Below are positions 22,829 to 33,758 of a stretch of 64,000 nt of DNA, piece by piece (position 1 is the first letter of the stretch; every line of letters begins with the position of its first letter). The notes below the pieces were generated by a model. That model was not told the DNA's origin, ran no database searches, and saw only the letters and a list, made by a program, of their open reading frames with translations. This DNA is from Hymenopus coronatus (taxonomy: Eukaryota > Arthropoda > Insecta > Mantodea > Hymenopodidae): the NCBI GenBank assembly GCA_030762935.1, contig CM060899.1, forward strand, positions 59,384,501-59,448,500. Direction: 5' to 3'. The position numbers were made by a program, and so were the translations under genes.

Positions 22829-23568
22829 TTTTGTGCTTAGTTCTATAAAAACAAAAATGGCTTGCTAAAAACCTAAACAATACTTAAACATTATGAATTT
22901 TCATTACATTAAATATCAAATATGTTTGTTTTAGTATTTAATTAATCTGAAGCAAGCTGTAACATTTGACAGTGTTTCTTAAAAGAAAATCACCTAGTTG
23001 TAATTTACAGTAACTTTAAGGAGACTGTGGAATAAGTACAAATTTTTATCTCTCTGTCTTCAAAATGTTATCTATTCACATTATAATTTTGTCACTTACT
23101 GTTTTCAGTGTAAGAGAATCTTGTACATTCATTTGTTAAATTACATGTCAAGAATATAAATTAAGGATTTCACTGCAAACTTAGACATAAATTGTAGCTA
23201 GCATTTTTTGTTATCAAAAGTATATTGTATTTGCTGTCATGGTGAATCTTTCCTTGATCATATATTTGAAGTGAAAAGAGGAAAAAAGAAATCATTGAAC
23301 TCGTAAGAGCTATTTACAATGAAAACAAAATACAAATGCAAGTAAACACAGAACCTTGCATGTGTGTTATTCTCAAAATTGTATTAGTGTAAACTAAAAT
23401 AAGAGAAATATTGATGTGAAAATATTACTTGATGGGAGATTAAAGACAATGGTGTAATTTAATAATTTAGTTGAATTTGAGTCAATTATTGACTGTTATA
23501 TACCACCAGGAACATGTTTCTGGGAGTAATCATCTCCATTTCGAACACGAGTTTGACTGCTAATTTGT
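22829..23568. other. Unclassified AT-rich sequence
   Basis: I see no gene, repeat end or strong structure in this stretch. Confidence 0.4.
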
Positions 23569-24119
23569 TATAATAGTTGAAAATGAGTCAGAATAGTAAC
23601 TCCCTTAAAATCAGTAATAACAGATATTAAAGACCCCAAACCTATGAACCAGAGATTGGGCATTTACAAAATTGATTGCAAGGACTGCAAATTATGTTAC
23701 ATTGGTCAGACAAAAAGAAGGCTGGAAACGAGGTTAAATGCACATTTCAAACACATCAAACAGAAATAGTTGGATAAATCGGCAGTAGCACAACATTTTT
23801 GGACATCACATCACGAAATAGAAGACAACATAAAGTTGTTAAAACCTGTAAACAACCCAACAGCACTCGCAATTTGGGAGAATATTCTCATTACACAACA
23901 CAAAGACCAGCTCATGAATTTTGAAATACAGTCACATGATTACAAACTTCTGTTGAGAACATCCGATGTCTCCACCATAACAGACCACAGAGCACAAATT
24001 CTAGCCATTAGCCAGACCTCAACTGAAGAAGAGGGCAAACACCCTTGAAACTTATGTCTTGAAAATTTCATTTTAAGTGAGGTGAGTGTCATTATTCTGA
24101 CTCATTTTCAACTATTATA
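23569..24119 (+). mobile_element. Truncated Penelope-like element between inverted repeats
   Basis: A 551-bp unit is bounded by a perfect 27-bp inverted repeat: 23569-23595 starts TATAATAGTTGAAAATGAGT, and 24093-24119 is its exact complement. Between them lies a Penelope-type GIY-YIG endonuclease fragment. Penelope-like elements are known to carry repeated terminal segments in direct or inverted order and to be 5'-truncated, which would account for a unit with only the C-terminal endonuclease. The reverse transcriptase is absent. Confidence 0.7.
23602..24048 (+). pseudogene. Penelope-like GIY-YIG endonuclease fragment
   Basis: One + strand frame reads LGIYKIDCKDCKLCYIGQTK, then RRLETRLNAHFKHIKQK, a TAG stop at 23767-23769, and continues in the same frame with SAVAQHFWTSHHEIED to ILITQHKDQLMNFEIQS and a TGA at 24046-24048. 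The GIY...(about 10 residues)...CYIGQT spacing, the following R..EH-like helix and the AIWENI.I block with a Glu match the GIY-YIG endonuclease that ends Penelope-like retroelement ORFs. The CX2C between GIY and YIG is typical of that group. The in-frame stop makes it a pseudogene. A cellular GIY-YIG protein is less likely because of the spacing and context. Confidence 0.85.
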
Positions 24120-24704
24120 CTTGAACTACTTCACTTGTCTCAAATTTCTGAGTTATTTAATTTTGCTAATTTGTTGTGGATATTGATGCTGGCAGTTTTT
24201 TGTCTTCTGTTTTGCATATACATTATATTCCCAATTATTTAGGGATGTGTGGAAGAAAATGCACATATAATCGAGAAACCTGTAATTTAATAATGCTTAT
24301 AGGATACAACATACATATATAGGTAAATAGGAAATTATCCTTCTAACCCTAGAGCTTCATTAAAAAAAAAATTTAGCCTTTTTGGCACACATTGCACCTG
24401 AAACAATGACACCTTCTGCTCGTTTTGGCTAAACCATTGCAAAAGACAGCATCTAATTCATTGAATGTAAATATTTTCATCTTTTTCATAAAGTTGGTCC
24501 AGTTCCTGACAAAATCCTTTATTTTCTGCTTATTCATTTTAATGTCTGAAAACTCTGAATTTCAATACTATAATCAGCATTCGGTTATAGCAGCAGTCCC
24601 CCTTCTTAAATCTTTATATTAATTCTAAATTTGTTTTTAATGTCAACACATGTTTTTTTTTCGTTTCTCCGCCACAATTTTACAAATTTCTGTTACTTGC
24701 TTCA
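24120..24704. other. Unclassified AT-rich sequence
   Basis: No gene or repeat boundary is supported. It ends at the TTAA flanking the next element. Confidence 0.4.
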
Positions 24705-24708
24705 TTAA

Positions 24709-25247
24709 TCTTTTCACTGCTAACACCTCCTTGCTAGTTAAAACAACACTACGGTGAAAATTGCTAAAAATCCAAAATTTTGTTTTGACCGATAACATTT
24801 GGCCATAAATGTGTGTATTTCAAGTTGAAAACACAATAATATGCACTAATAACTAAAACAAAGTGATTATAGTATTTACAAAACAGGTCTCACACCGGAT
24901 GCTTCTACCTCCCCATCATCATATGTGCCACCAATTGTTTAACCTGGGCCCTCCCCATCCTGAACCACAGGTGAGATAGAGCACTGGGTGGGGTGGGCAT
25001 CCTCACACCCCACCACTGTATATTTCCGGCTGTGAAGTAGAGACTGTTTTAGTGGCAGAGTGCAGCTTGATTCGGACCAATTGACTTGCAGTTTTTCTTT
25101 GCTTTATATATTACTTGGAATTAGTGTAAAATGTCCATGCGTGTTGACTATTATCAATTTAAAAATTGCTACAGGAGAATATGAAATTATAAGACTTATA
25201 ATCACTCAAACCTAGGTTGACTTATCTCAACCATAGAACTGAAAAGA
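24709..25247. mobile_element. Candidate piggyBac-like short element, 539 bp
   Basis: TTAA occurs at 24705-24708 and 25248-25251. The ends are TCTTTTCACTGCTA and, inverted, TCTTTTCAGTTCTA, 12 of 14 identical. The interior is richer in GC (24890-25060) than the flanks. It has no coding capacity. Support is weaker than for the elements at 5.3 and 33.8 kb because the ends do not start with C. Confidence 0.55.
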
Positions 25248-25251
25248 TTAA

Positions 25252-26860
25252 TACTTACACGATTAACATCAGAAAATCGAGCTAGTTTTCAATATGCATA
25301 GAACAGGCTGGAAGCAGTACTCTGTTGTCATGCGGTGGTCGCTTTAACAATGTAAATTGCTCTTATTGTCATGCAGCCAGTCATTTATTACTGTTTCTTA
25401 GAGAAAAATAATATACTTTTTTTAGGCAAAATAATTCACACACGAATAATCAGGAGTACACTGTATTACAAACATTTTGTTAATAGAAAGTATGTATTCT
25501 CTTATTGTGATTATTTATATATTTTCAATTAAATAACTTAATTTCTTATATACTTGCTTTTCAGGAACATCAAGCTTTTAACTATCCAAAAACTAAATTT
25601 CATCATTTAAACTCTCTCATATTTTGTAAGACTGGTGATACAGAATTTTAGTAAATCAAATTTTTGTTATTTTAAAATTTAGGAACAATCATTTATACAG
25701 TGCTTAAGACTGAATTCCTAATTATTTGTTTTAAATAAAAACTATGTACCATTGGAGACAAAATAACAAATTAACTTTTGCAAGAAGCTTCTTAAATTAT
25801 CCATTTAGGAAGACTTACATGCATAAATTGTCACAGTTTCTATAGTATTTTAATTTGCTGCTGAAAAATATACTAATGATAATGGTTTTTAAGTATTCAG
25901 CAGGTATATTACTAAGTTCTTTTGCTTATATTGTTAAGTTTTTATTGTGAAAGGTATTACACCTGGTTTATGCTTGTGTCATTGTATTAATGGTTTATGT
26001 ATTCTTGTATTTTTATTGTAAATAGTACTTATGAGTCTGAATGCAATGTATTTAGGCTTATACTTGTGAGGGAATATTATGTGACCATGTTTGACTTAAA
26101 GGACAGCATTAGCTAAGTGGTAATATAAGGAACAGGTCTTAAAGGGTTCAAAATTGAAGATGTGGTACTTAGAAGCCTCAAGGAAGGTGTAAAATGGAAG
26201 GGAAGTGTTTCGTTCACATACCAATGATCTAGTCATTCTTTGTTTAGTGTAGTAACTATCTTCTAGGCTATAACATTTACAATATTTTTAATATCACATC
26301 TCTGTGTTTTATGTTTGTATGAAGTTTTTTGTATTGTAATTCACTGGGTTGCCATATGATTTATAAGAAACAAATATGAGATATTCAGAAAGCAGTTTAA
26401 AAGTATGAATTTACACTATTACTTTCACTTTACAGTGAAACAATGCATCTTTATTTCCAATGTTTTTTTATCTTACCTGTCTACAAATAGCATACAGATG
26501 AAATATGTTACATTTTTAGTATGTTTTAAAGAGAAACTTTAATACTGAAGATGTTTTGGCCTGCCAACTGTAACACTTTTCCATAAAGACATGAATTATA
26601 TTTATCAAGTTTTAAAATAACCAAGTTAGCCATAATTATCCAACTTTTATCATTCACAAACTGTTATGAAACCAGTGCTGCCAACTCTACTGTTTTTTTT
26701 ATCGTTTAACCAATATCTAATATTAACTACACATACCTACTGAAATATTTTACTTTCCACCAATATTTTGTAACTTCTTTCATCTTAACTTTTATTACAG
26801 AACCAGCTTCAAATATAATTGCTTGCATTGTTTATATCATTAAGTGCTTATCAAAGCTCT
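25252..26860. other. Unclassified AT-rich sequence
   Basis: No coding region, SINE head or terminal repeat is seen across this 1.6 kb. Confidence 0.4.
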
Positions 26861-26868
26861 GTCACCAG

Positions 26869-27744
26869 TAGACCTCGGATGTTAGGTTATATGCCTATTT
26901 TTTCCTGAAGAAATAAACAAAAAACAATTATATATGTTCACATTTCATGACAAACTGTACCTAAAAGTGCATATTTTTCACCAATGTACTTATTTTATGG
27001 GTTTTATGCCAAAAAATCCCTATTTAATTTAAATACAGTATATATTTATTCACATTTAAAATTATTTGGAAGCAAATTTTAAAATCCTTAATAGCTTAAC
27101 TAACATACTAAAATAAAGCATTTCACACACTAAAGTTATAAAGCTGAGAAGGGAGGGTTAATGGCCTGGGGTGCCTACCTTAAAAAAAAAATGTTGCGGT
27201 CAACAAACTCATGATTTCTACCAACCCTCCTTCTAACATAAAAGCGTCACCTTGGAAGACTAAAGGAGGAATTCCTAACACCCCTCTAGAAAGTGCTTCT
27301 ACAGTTGCAGTAAAACAGTGGTGCAAACGCTGAGATAAAAGACAAACAGAAACTTAGACCAAACATTGAACATTGTATTTAATTACATTACAAAAGAAAA
27401 TTATTCATTTTTGTAGTCATTGCTTTGCTACTACTCTTGATTTCCTTATCCCAAAGTTGTTTGTAATTAATAAAATAACAATATTAATGTGTTTTTATAA
27501 GGTTATATACATTCCATTAAAGGCCAACTGTGTATTATTTGTTTCTAGTGTAATTTCTTCTTTTTATAGTTTTATATAAACAATAGGACTGTAACATTTG
27601 TGTGCATTTTTTCTTATTTGTTATTTGAAGTCTTAATAAAATTGAAAAGCCTAAAATGGTATTTTAAAGACCTATTTTAATATTTTTAAAGCATTTTTAT
27701 GTTCCTAAAGGTTCATTTTTTATGGCCTAAAAATCCGAGGTCTA
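26869..27744. mobile_element. Candidate hAT/P-like non-autonomous DNA transposon
   Basis: The ends are TAGACCTCGGATGTTAGG and, inverted, TAGACCTCGGATTTTTAGG. The first 12 bp are identical, and TTAGG follows after a short offset. The flanking octamers GTCACCAG (26861-26868) and GTTATCAG (27745-27752) agree at 6 of 8 positions, differing by two C/T transitions, as expected of an old 8-bp target duplication. The 876-bp interior is AT-rich and non-coding. Confidence 0.6.
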
Positions 27745-27752
27745 GTTATCAG

Positions 27753-28021
27753 CAATGAGTACATGAAATGAGTAAATAGGAAAGTGACACAAGTCACTTA
27801 ATTTGTCAAGCGACATGGAAATGTCTTCAACTATCCTTGTTGATTATGATAAATAACTATTTATTTTTAACTTGCCAAGCTTTTGTATCCTATACTGTAC
27901 ACCCTTAGTTGTACTCAGTAGTTTTCATTCCTTCAGATTCATCATTAGTATTCAGATCTGTCTGGAGGAGTAGTACAATTGCTACTATGCCTACTTCATG
28001 CTAATGCTTGGAAAAAACATA

Positions 28022-28052
<31 letters not shown>

Positions 28053-28353
28053 CACAACATAATGTATAGAAGTGATGTGATGTTTAAAATAAATATTTAT
28101 AATTATGTAATTTTCATTCAATTAATATTAATGGAGAGTTTCAAAAAGTACCGATTTTTCTTACAATCTACAAGTATTTGTTTAGTTGTCTCTCAAAATT
28201 TGTTCCTTACAGGTTGGTAGCACTGTATAAAACTTAAACTATGTACTAACTTGCAACTAAAAGTGCATGATACATTACAGCAGTAACCCAAAGCAATAAA
28301 TAGATTTGAATAACTGATTTTTTTAAGTAACCCATGTACACTACAATATAATG
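27753..28353. other. Unclassified AT-rich sequence with short (TA)n
   Basis: Contains an alternating TA tract at 28022-28050. No gene is supported. Confidence 0.4.
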
Positions 28354-28646
28354 CAGGCCAGTCCACCTGTTAACTTCATATACCCAAGGTTGCAGGTTCA
28401 AACCTGGCGGAGGACAATGGATTTTTTAGGCGTAAAAATCCTTAGCATGGCTTTCTTCGGAAGGGAAGTAAAGTCATGGGTCCCATGTTATAGATTTACG
28501 GCACATAAAAGAACTTCAAGCCTGATAGAGATGTCTCTGAGTAAAATTAAGCAGTCTTTTATGCCCAGTTTAGAAAGGGATGCTGAGAACCACAGCAGTT
28601 AAAGAGCGTCCATAAATAAAATGCCATTTCATTTCAGGCCAGTCCA
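28354..28646 (+). mobile_element. S1 SINE with 12-bp target duplication
   Basis: The S1 body (28366-28634) starts inside the tRNA head at CTGTTAACTTCATATACC, keeps the B box GGTTCAAACC and ends AAATAAAATGCCATTTCATT. It is flanked by CAGGCCAGTCCA at 28354-28365 and 28635-28646, a perfect 12-bp target site duplication. The 5' end is slightly truncated, which suits target-primed reverse transcription. Confidence 0.92.
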
Positions 28647-29089
28647 ACAAGAATCCTGAATGGCTGTGGCACTATAACTCTCCCACCGGCACTAAAACTC
28701 TCCATGGCACATTAACATATCTCTTGTAGCTCTTTTGAGAATTCATCAAACCACCCCAAACAGGCCATTAGTTGCATCCAAACATTACCAAATTTTGAAT
28801 CAGTGAATCTTGATTCTTAATACAAGATAGTGTAAATGAACCTTAGGCCAAAATAATTGTACCACAAAAGAGTTTCCAAGCAGTCTGTGACATAGGCACT
28901 TATTCCTATTCACACTTTAATGAATAAAACATGCTATATTCAACAACAAGCAGTGCTCTACCCATCCACTATCCACAACACGCCTGCCCTCTCTTTGGCA
29001 CAATGCAACAGTATGGCAGGCTATAGGCATAATGGCTGTTGCTGCTATCCTAGCATTTGCGTTGGACCAGCTGGTTAATCTCCGAGGGG
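28647..29089. other. Unclassified sequence
   Basis: Unassigned sequence of moderate composition, without coding or terminal repeat signal. Confidence 0.35.
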
Positions 29090-29330
29090 TACTATTTATA
29101 TTTTGAGCCTAATAATAAAACACCAGTAATTTGTCATTGAAAATTGCTGTATTGTTTCTCAAAATATTCTCCATTATGATCAATATGCTTTTGCATGTAT
29201 TCAAACCATCTGTCATGTTTTTTCCAACCTACTTGAGTCCCCTCCTACTCTTCCCAGTTGTTCAGGATACCATAATTGTTTAGCATCCCATTAGACTGGT
29301 CTTATGCAGCAGTTTCATGCATCTATTGAT
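29090..29330 (-). pseudogene. Probable mariner-type transposase C-terminal remnant
   Basis: On the minus strand a frame ending in an in-frame stop reads DRWFEYMQKHIDHNGEYFEK followed by Q. A W....K.I...GEYFE run just before the stop is the usual ending of mariner-type transposases. About 30 bp further on is TTATTAGGCTCAAAATATAA, which could be the terminal repeat. The upstream part is broken by frameshifts and no catalytic residues are readable. A relative of another DDE family is possible. Confidence 0.45.
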
Positions 29331-30500
29331 TATGTTTCTATGCATGTGCACCTGCAAAATTGTTATGAACAGTTTAGCAGCAACCAAATACCAATATTAA
29401 ACTTTAATCAAGCTCTAATTATTCTGTTAGGTTGACAACTGAAATAAGAGTTCATTGTTGGCAACTCTATATCTCAAATTTCCCCTTGGCAGTGTAATTT
29501 TTTCATGTTTTTTTTATTTATAAACAAGTTACATATTGTTATGTAGCAATTGTTTGAAGACTGAAGAAAGGATATCACTATCATTGTTTTTGCGCATGTG
29601 CATAGATAGTGTTTGAGCAAACTTTTGATGTTAATTAGCAAATATGTAGCTTATACATCACTATGCAACATCACATTACACTTACATTGCACACTTACTT
29701 GAACTCCACTGAAGAGGCTAATTTGTTCACTGTAAAGCCTATGTATAAACTTATTTCCTAAATGTTTAAAACATGAGATTTTGTGTACCTAGCTTGTGAC
29801 TTTATTAGCATCTGAATATTTCATATTGTAACAGAAATATTATTACATTAGCTACTTACGGAGAGAATGAGAGAGAAAATGAAAATGAGAGCTACAAATA
29901 GTATGTAAAACTGATATTAACTAAATAATGCACTACTTAAGAAGTAGGTAGCTACAGATAATTTTTTACATGTGTACATACAGTTACATGTTTATTTTTA
30001 AATTTATGTATATTTGTACGTGTTTTCCTGTAAAGTTCACTAACACTCCAGCATTTTATTTTTGTACAGATAAGTTCCAGATGTCTTAAGATGTGTGTCT
30101 TGGCAATTGCATGACAGAAGAATAACAAGTGTGCCAAGATAAACAAGAGGTAAAAATCAGGGTGCAAGGTGATGCTCTTGTTTCCATGCTTAAGTTAAAA
30201 CAAGTATAAAGCATTCAGTTTTAAGAAATTATCATAGATCTTGTGGCAACAGTGTTGCCAGAGAGTAAAGATGCTCTAGGATCACATTCACAGTGAAATC
30301 ATAATATTAACATAGCAGTATAGGGCAGGAATGAGTTGAGATCCTTCATAATACAGCTATAGACATAATGCAAGATCTTGGCACAGGGTTCTAGATCCAC
30401 AAATTACATTCAAAATCTTCCAAACATACCACAAGTTTCAAATAATAATAATATTCAGTATAAACATTCATCCTGTCTTTATAGACAAATACCATAAATA
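29331..30500. other. Unclassified AT-rich sequence
   Basis: No supported gene. TTAGGTTGACAACTG at 29429-29443 could be the opposite end of the mariner remnant, but I could not align it convincingly. Confidence 0.35.
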
Positions 30501-30501
30501 G

Positions 30502-31745
30502 AGTCACAAAGTATTTTGTAAATATATGAAATATGGTTTGAGATTTTTCAATTTTCTTTTAATATGTTATAAGCACATACATCATTCACAATTTTCACTT
30601 ATCAGACTTCAAAATGTCCACCACTGGCATGCACAACTCTTAGATCAGTCATTTATGGCAGAACGGATAGTATCAATTGGAAAATCTACCACTGCTGCCA
30701 ATAAGGAGTGTTTCAAACTTTAAAGTGAAGAGTGTCTTTTCTTGCAGGCCATTTCTTCTAACACTGACCACAGTTTGTAGTCCAGGGAATTTAAATTGGG
30801 GCTATAAGAAGGTCAGTCTACAATGGAGATGAAGTGTAGTACATTTCTTACAATCACTGTTGTGTCATCCTTGCCTTATGAACTGGAGCAGAAACTTGCC
30901 GGAAGGTCCTTGACTAATTGTTGAACATGGTATCACTCAAGTCCTTTTCAATATAGTCCAGAATAGTTTCCAATTATACCCTGACACTTGTTTTTATGCC
31001 TTTTTCAAAAAAAATGAACTTTTGTGGGGCCTTCAAAGCTGACCCATCACCAAACCATGACTGAGAAGGGATGGTAACTTCTCTGGACCTTAGGAACTCT
31101 GTCATGAACTTCGCAAGAGCTTGCCACATATATCCTATCGTTTTGATGGTTAAAGCTCTCTTCAACAGTAAAGATTTTCTCAATGGTAAAGAGAATAATT
31201 CTCTGATGCCCATTATTGGCGTACCACTGCAGGAGCTGTCTTGATTTTAGATTCCTCTGCTGCTTAAGCTGTGGTGTTAAGAAATGTATGGTGCTTCACC
31301 AATAAGCTCAGACCCCCAAGGCTTTAGACTCAGAGAGTACTCTAGATATTGATTGCGGGGAAATATTGGGCTCCCATGCCATTATCTTCTGCTTCCGGAC
31401 TGGATTTTGCCAGATACGAGCCTTCACTGTTTTAACAGCTGTCACTGTTCTCACACTACCAGGATGACCAACCCTCAGGCAATCACTTACACTGCTAGTC
31501 CCAGTAAATTGCTGTATTATCCAGTAAACAAACCTCTTGCTGATTTTCAGGAGTTGGAAAATCTCAGTTGGTGACTTTCCAACCTTGTACAAGGCAATCA
31601 CTGCTACCCTGTTTTCATGATCACCCCATTCCATGCTTAAGCAAACAGATCTACTGTTTCTCCTTCACTGTTGAATACACCATACACAAGTGTTCCTTGC
31701 CATGTGCAAAACCAGTTCTACAGTCCAAGCCAAAAGTTTGTGACA
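30502..31745 (-). mobile_element. Tc1/mariner-superfamily transposon, decayed
   Basis: A full-length-looking but dead element of about 1.24 kb. The ends are short inverted repeats: TCACAAAGTATTTTG near 30503 and, inverted from about 31743, TCACAAACTTTTG. Between them the minus strand carries all three parts of a Tc1/mariner transposase in order: paired helix-turn-helix region, central catalytic region and C-terminal region. The TA target duplication could not be placed with certainty. Confidence 0.8.
30640..31634 (-). pseudogene. Tc1/mariner transposase pseudogene
   Basis: Starting from the ATG at 31634, the minus strand encodes EWGDHENRVAVIALYKVGKS, a helix-turn-helix followed by VYWIIQQFTGTSSVSDCLR, GHPGSVRTVTAVKTVKARI and NPVRKQKIMAWEPNISPQSI. 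These match the two N-terminal DNA-binding domains of the superfamily. Further on are IEKIFTVEESFNHQNDRIY and VSFEGPTKVHFFEKGIKTSV, then QVSAPVHKA. In active relatives the first and last of these carry catalytic Asp (FTDEK, QDSAPAH). Here they read FTIEK and QVSAPVH, so two catalytic residues are lost. Stops and frameshifts interrupt the region between about 31300 and 31210 and again beyond 30970. It cannot encode an active transposase. Confidence 0.85.
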
Positions 31746-32261
31746 ATACACTGAACACAAGTACATAAGTGCATTAGCCCAGATAACCAGTGTTAATCAG
31801 TAGAAAAGTAAATAATCACTGAATTAGCTATTAAATCAATGGCATACTTTATAATAGGGAATACCATGTTATTTAGAACAAATTACCTAATCTGAATTAA
31901 GATCAAAAGGAGGAATGGCTAACCAGGACTGCCAAACCAAACCACCTCTCCAAGGAGAGAGGCCCATGCCCCCAGGGACGTTATAGGCTAATACTAATAC
32001 TACTAGGTGGATCATAAAAAACTGTTGTACCAAGCAAGCTACAGAGCAGCATGTAGCATCAGCATTTATTATCTCTATATTACAACTTGTCCCTGAAGTC
32101 ACATCACTGCAGCTACATTTGTGATAGCCAATCCCTTTGACTCCTCCACCAAACGTCCATATAACATAACATTTCCAATGTTTAAGGATTTATTTACACT
32201 GCCACTACATGCTGCTTAAGCTGTTTCAAGGGACAAGTTATAATGTGGCAATTATAATGGT
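31746..32261. other. Unclassified sequence
   Basis: Contains a block at about 31910-31980 with a local inverted repeat (CCTCTCCAAGGAGAGAGG) that looks like part of a dispersed element. I cannot assign it. Confidence 0.35.
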
Positions 32262-32325
32262 CCTCCGTGGTATGGTAGTTACTATGCTAGCCTCTAATAT
32301 CCAGAATGAGTTCCATCTTGCTTGA
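32262..32325 (+). mobile_element. S1-like tRNA head, solitary
   Basis: CCTCCGTGGTATGGTAGTTA followed by CTATGCTAGCCTC matches the first 35 bp of S1, but the body differs (TTCCATCTTGCTTGATG). It ends at the (AAT)n tract. It is either a short S1 relative or a truncated hybrid. Confidence 0.5.
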
Positions 32326-33140
32326 TGATAATAATAATAATTATAATTATAATTTGTCAGAAACCAGAATACATCCAGAAATGACATTGTCAAAAACATA
32401 TTTACATATATGATTACAGTTTATTTACATTAATTCAGGTTGTCGCCCTCTGTGGTGTAATGGTTACCATGCTAACTTCATATATCCAAGGTCGTGGGTT
32501 CAAGCCCGGTGGAGGACGATAGATTTTTTCGGACGTAAAAATCCTTAGCATGGCTTCCTTTGGAAGGGAAGTTAAGTCGTGGGTCCCATGTTATAGATTT
32601 ACAGCATGTAAAAGAACCTCAAGCCTGATAGAGAGGCCTCTGGGCAAAATTAAGCAGTCTTTCACGCCCAGTATGGAATGGGGTGCTGAGAACTATAACA
32701 GTTAAAGAGCATCCATAAATAACATGCCATTTCCATTTTTGATTCAGGTTACAGAATAATATCAACAGTACTATCCATAAATTCATTAAATGAGCTATTG
32801 TAAATACACGCTTTTAATCTTTTAATTAGGGCTACTCTTGCTGCTTCTGGTAGTTTGTTAAGCATATTAATAACCATTATAAAAGCAAGTGTTTGCACTA
32901 AGGGTTAATCTGCATTTCAGATAGTCTAATTTATGCTTATTTCTTGTATTAAAATTATGGAGATCAGTTCTGAGGGAATATTGGTTAATGTTCATTCTGA
33001 TGTAAATTAGTAATATACATTCAATGTTTGCTTTTCTGTTTAAATGTTTATGTACTATACACACACCTTTTCTTGGGCAGTCAGTCTTCATTCAGTAGAT
33101 TTTGCAGAATTTCAGAAGCAGGGCTATAACATTCAGTTAT
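32326..33140 (-). mobile_element. LINE 3' end, interrupted by S1
   Basis: The minus strand encodes MNINQYSLRTDLHNFNTRNK and HKLDYLKCRLTLSANTCFYN. After a frameshift near 32880 it continues KLPEAARVALIKRLKACIYN. The N.R.K..L........L......YNGI..YN.LP pattern is the C-terminal tail found in many arthropod LINE ORF2 proteins. The 3' UTR continues to a (TTA)n tail at 32326-32352. An S1 SINE at 32442-32741 splits the 3' UTR. The copy is truncated and inactive. Confidence 0.6.
32433..32750 (+). mobile_element. S1 SINE, full length, 9-bp target duplication
   Basis: The body at 32442-32741 is bounded by ATTCAGGTT at 32433-32441 and 32742-32750. It starts GTCGCCCTCTGTGGTGTAAT. An A box is read as TGGTGTAATGG and a B box as GGTTCAAGCCC about 40 bp later, so it derives from a tRNA and would have used pol III. 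The 3' end is AAATAACATGCCATTTCCAT plus a T-rich end. This is the best S1 reference in the window. Confidence 0.94.
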
Positions 33141-33164
33141 GAAATAATTTATAGATTTTTTTTT

Positions 33165-33430
33165 TTTTTGGACACACTTTAATTCCTGTGGTTCTTAGCA
33201 TCCCACTCTTTATTAGGTGTAAAACAGCACTAATGTTGCTTAGAGGCCTCATTATTGGGCTTGATGTTCCTTTAGGTACTGTAAATCTATAACACAGGAC
33301 TAATGGCTTTACTTCCCTTCTGAAGGAAGCCATGTTAAGGACTTGTATGCCTGAAATATCCATCACCCTCTGCCGGGTTTGAACCCGCAACCTTGGGAAC
33401 GAGGGGCTAGCATGTTACTGATATCTAGTG
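33165..33430 (-). mobile_element. S1 SINE, diverged
   Basis: The copy is inverted: a T-run at 33159-33169, CATCCCACTCTTTATTAGGT, AGAGGCCTCATTATTGGGCT, and the inverted B box GGGTTTGAACCC at 33376-33387. Substitutions in many positions make it one of the older S1 copies. Confidence 0.85.
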
Positions 33431-33754
33431 GCTTCAATGCTGCTTCATTCTGCTTTAGCTTGTGCTGTGTTTTGTTTAATAATTCAGTTTGTGATAAATT
33501 AGATAACCTATTCACCATAATGGCTGTGGGCCTCAAGATGACTGACAGCAATGTAGAAAAACAGGCAAGCCTATCTTGCTTCTTCTCCCCAGTCCTTGCT
33601 TCCCCGTAAAATTATCACCCAAGAAAAGGTGTGCACATAATATGTGTGCTGGAAATAACTCAATATTGCAGAGTTCCTATCAGCTGCACTGCAAGATCCG
33701 AAATTAGCCTTCCAAGGATTGCTTCTAATGCCTGTGCTCTTTTCTTAACACATT
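33431..33754. other. Unclassified sequence
   Basis: No gene or repeat end is supported before the TTAA at 33755. Confidence 0.35.
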
Positions 33755-33758
33755 GAAG

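Noticed and set aside
24880..25060. GC-richer patch as an exon or CpG island
   Set aside because: No open frame of interest. It is the interior of the candidate TTAA-flanked element.
28351..28602. Frames containing FLGVKILSMA, such as 28351-28602, 53479-53712 and 55589-55816
   Set aside because: The shared residues come from the S1 SINE body, not from a gene.
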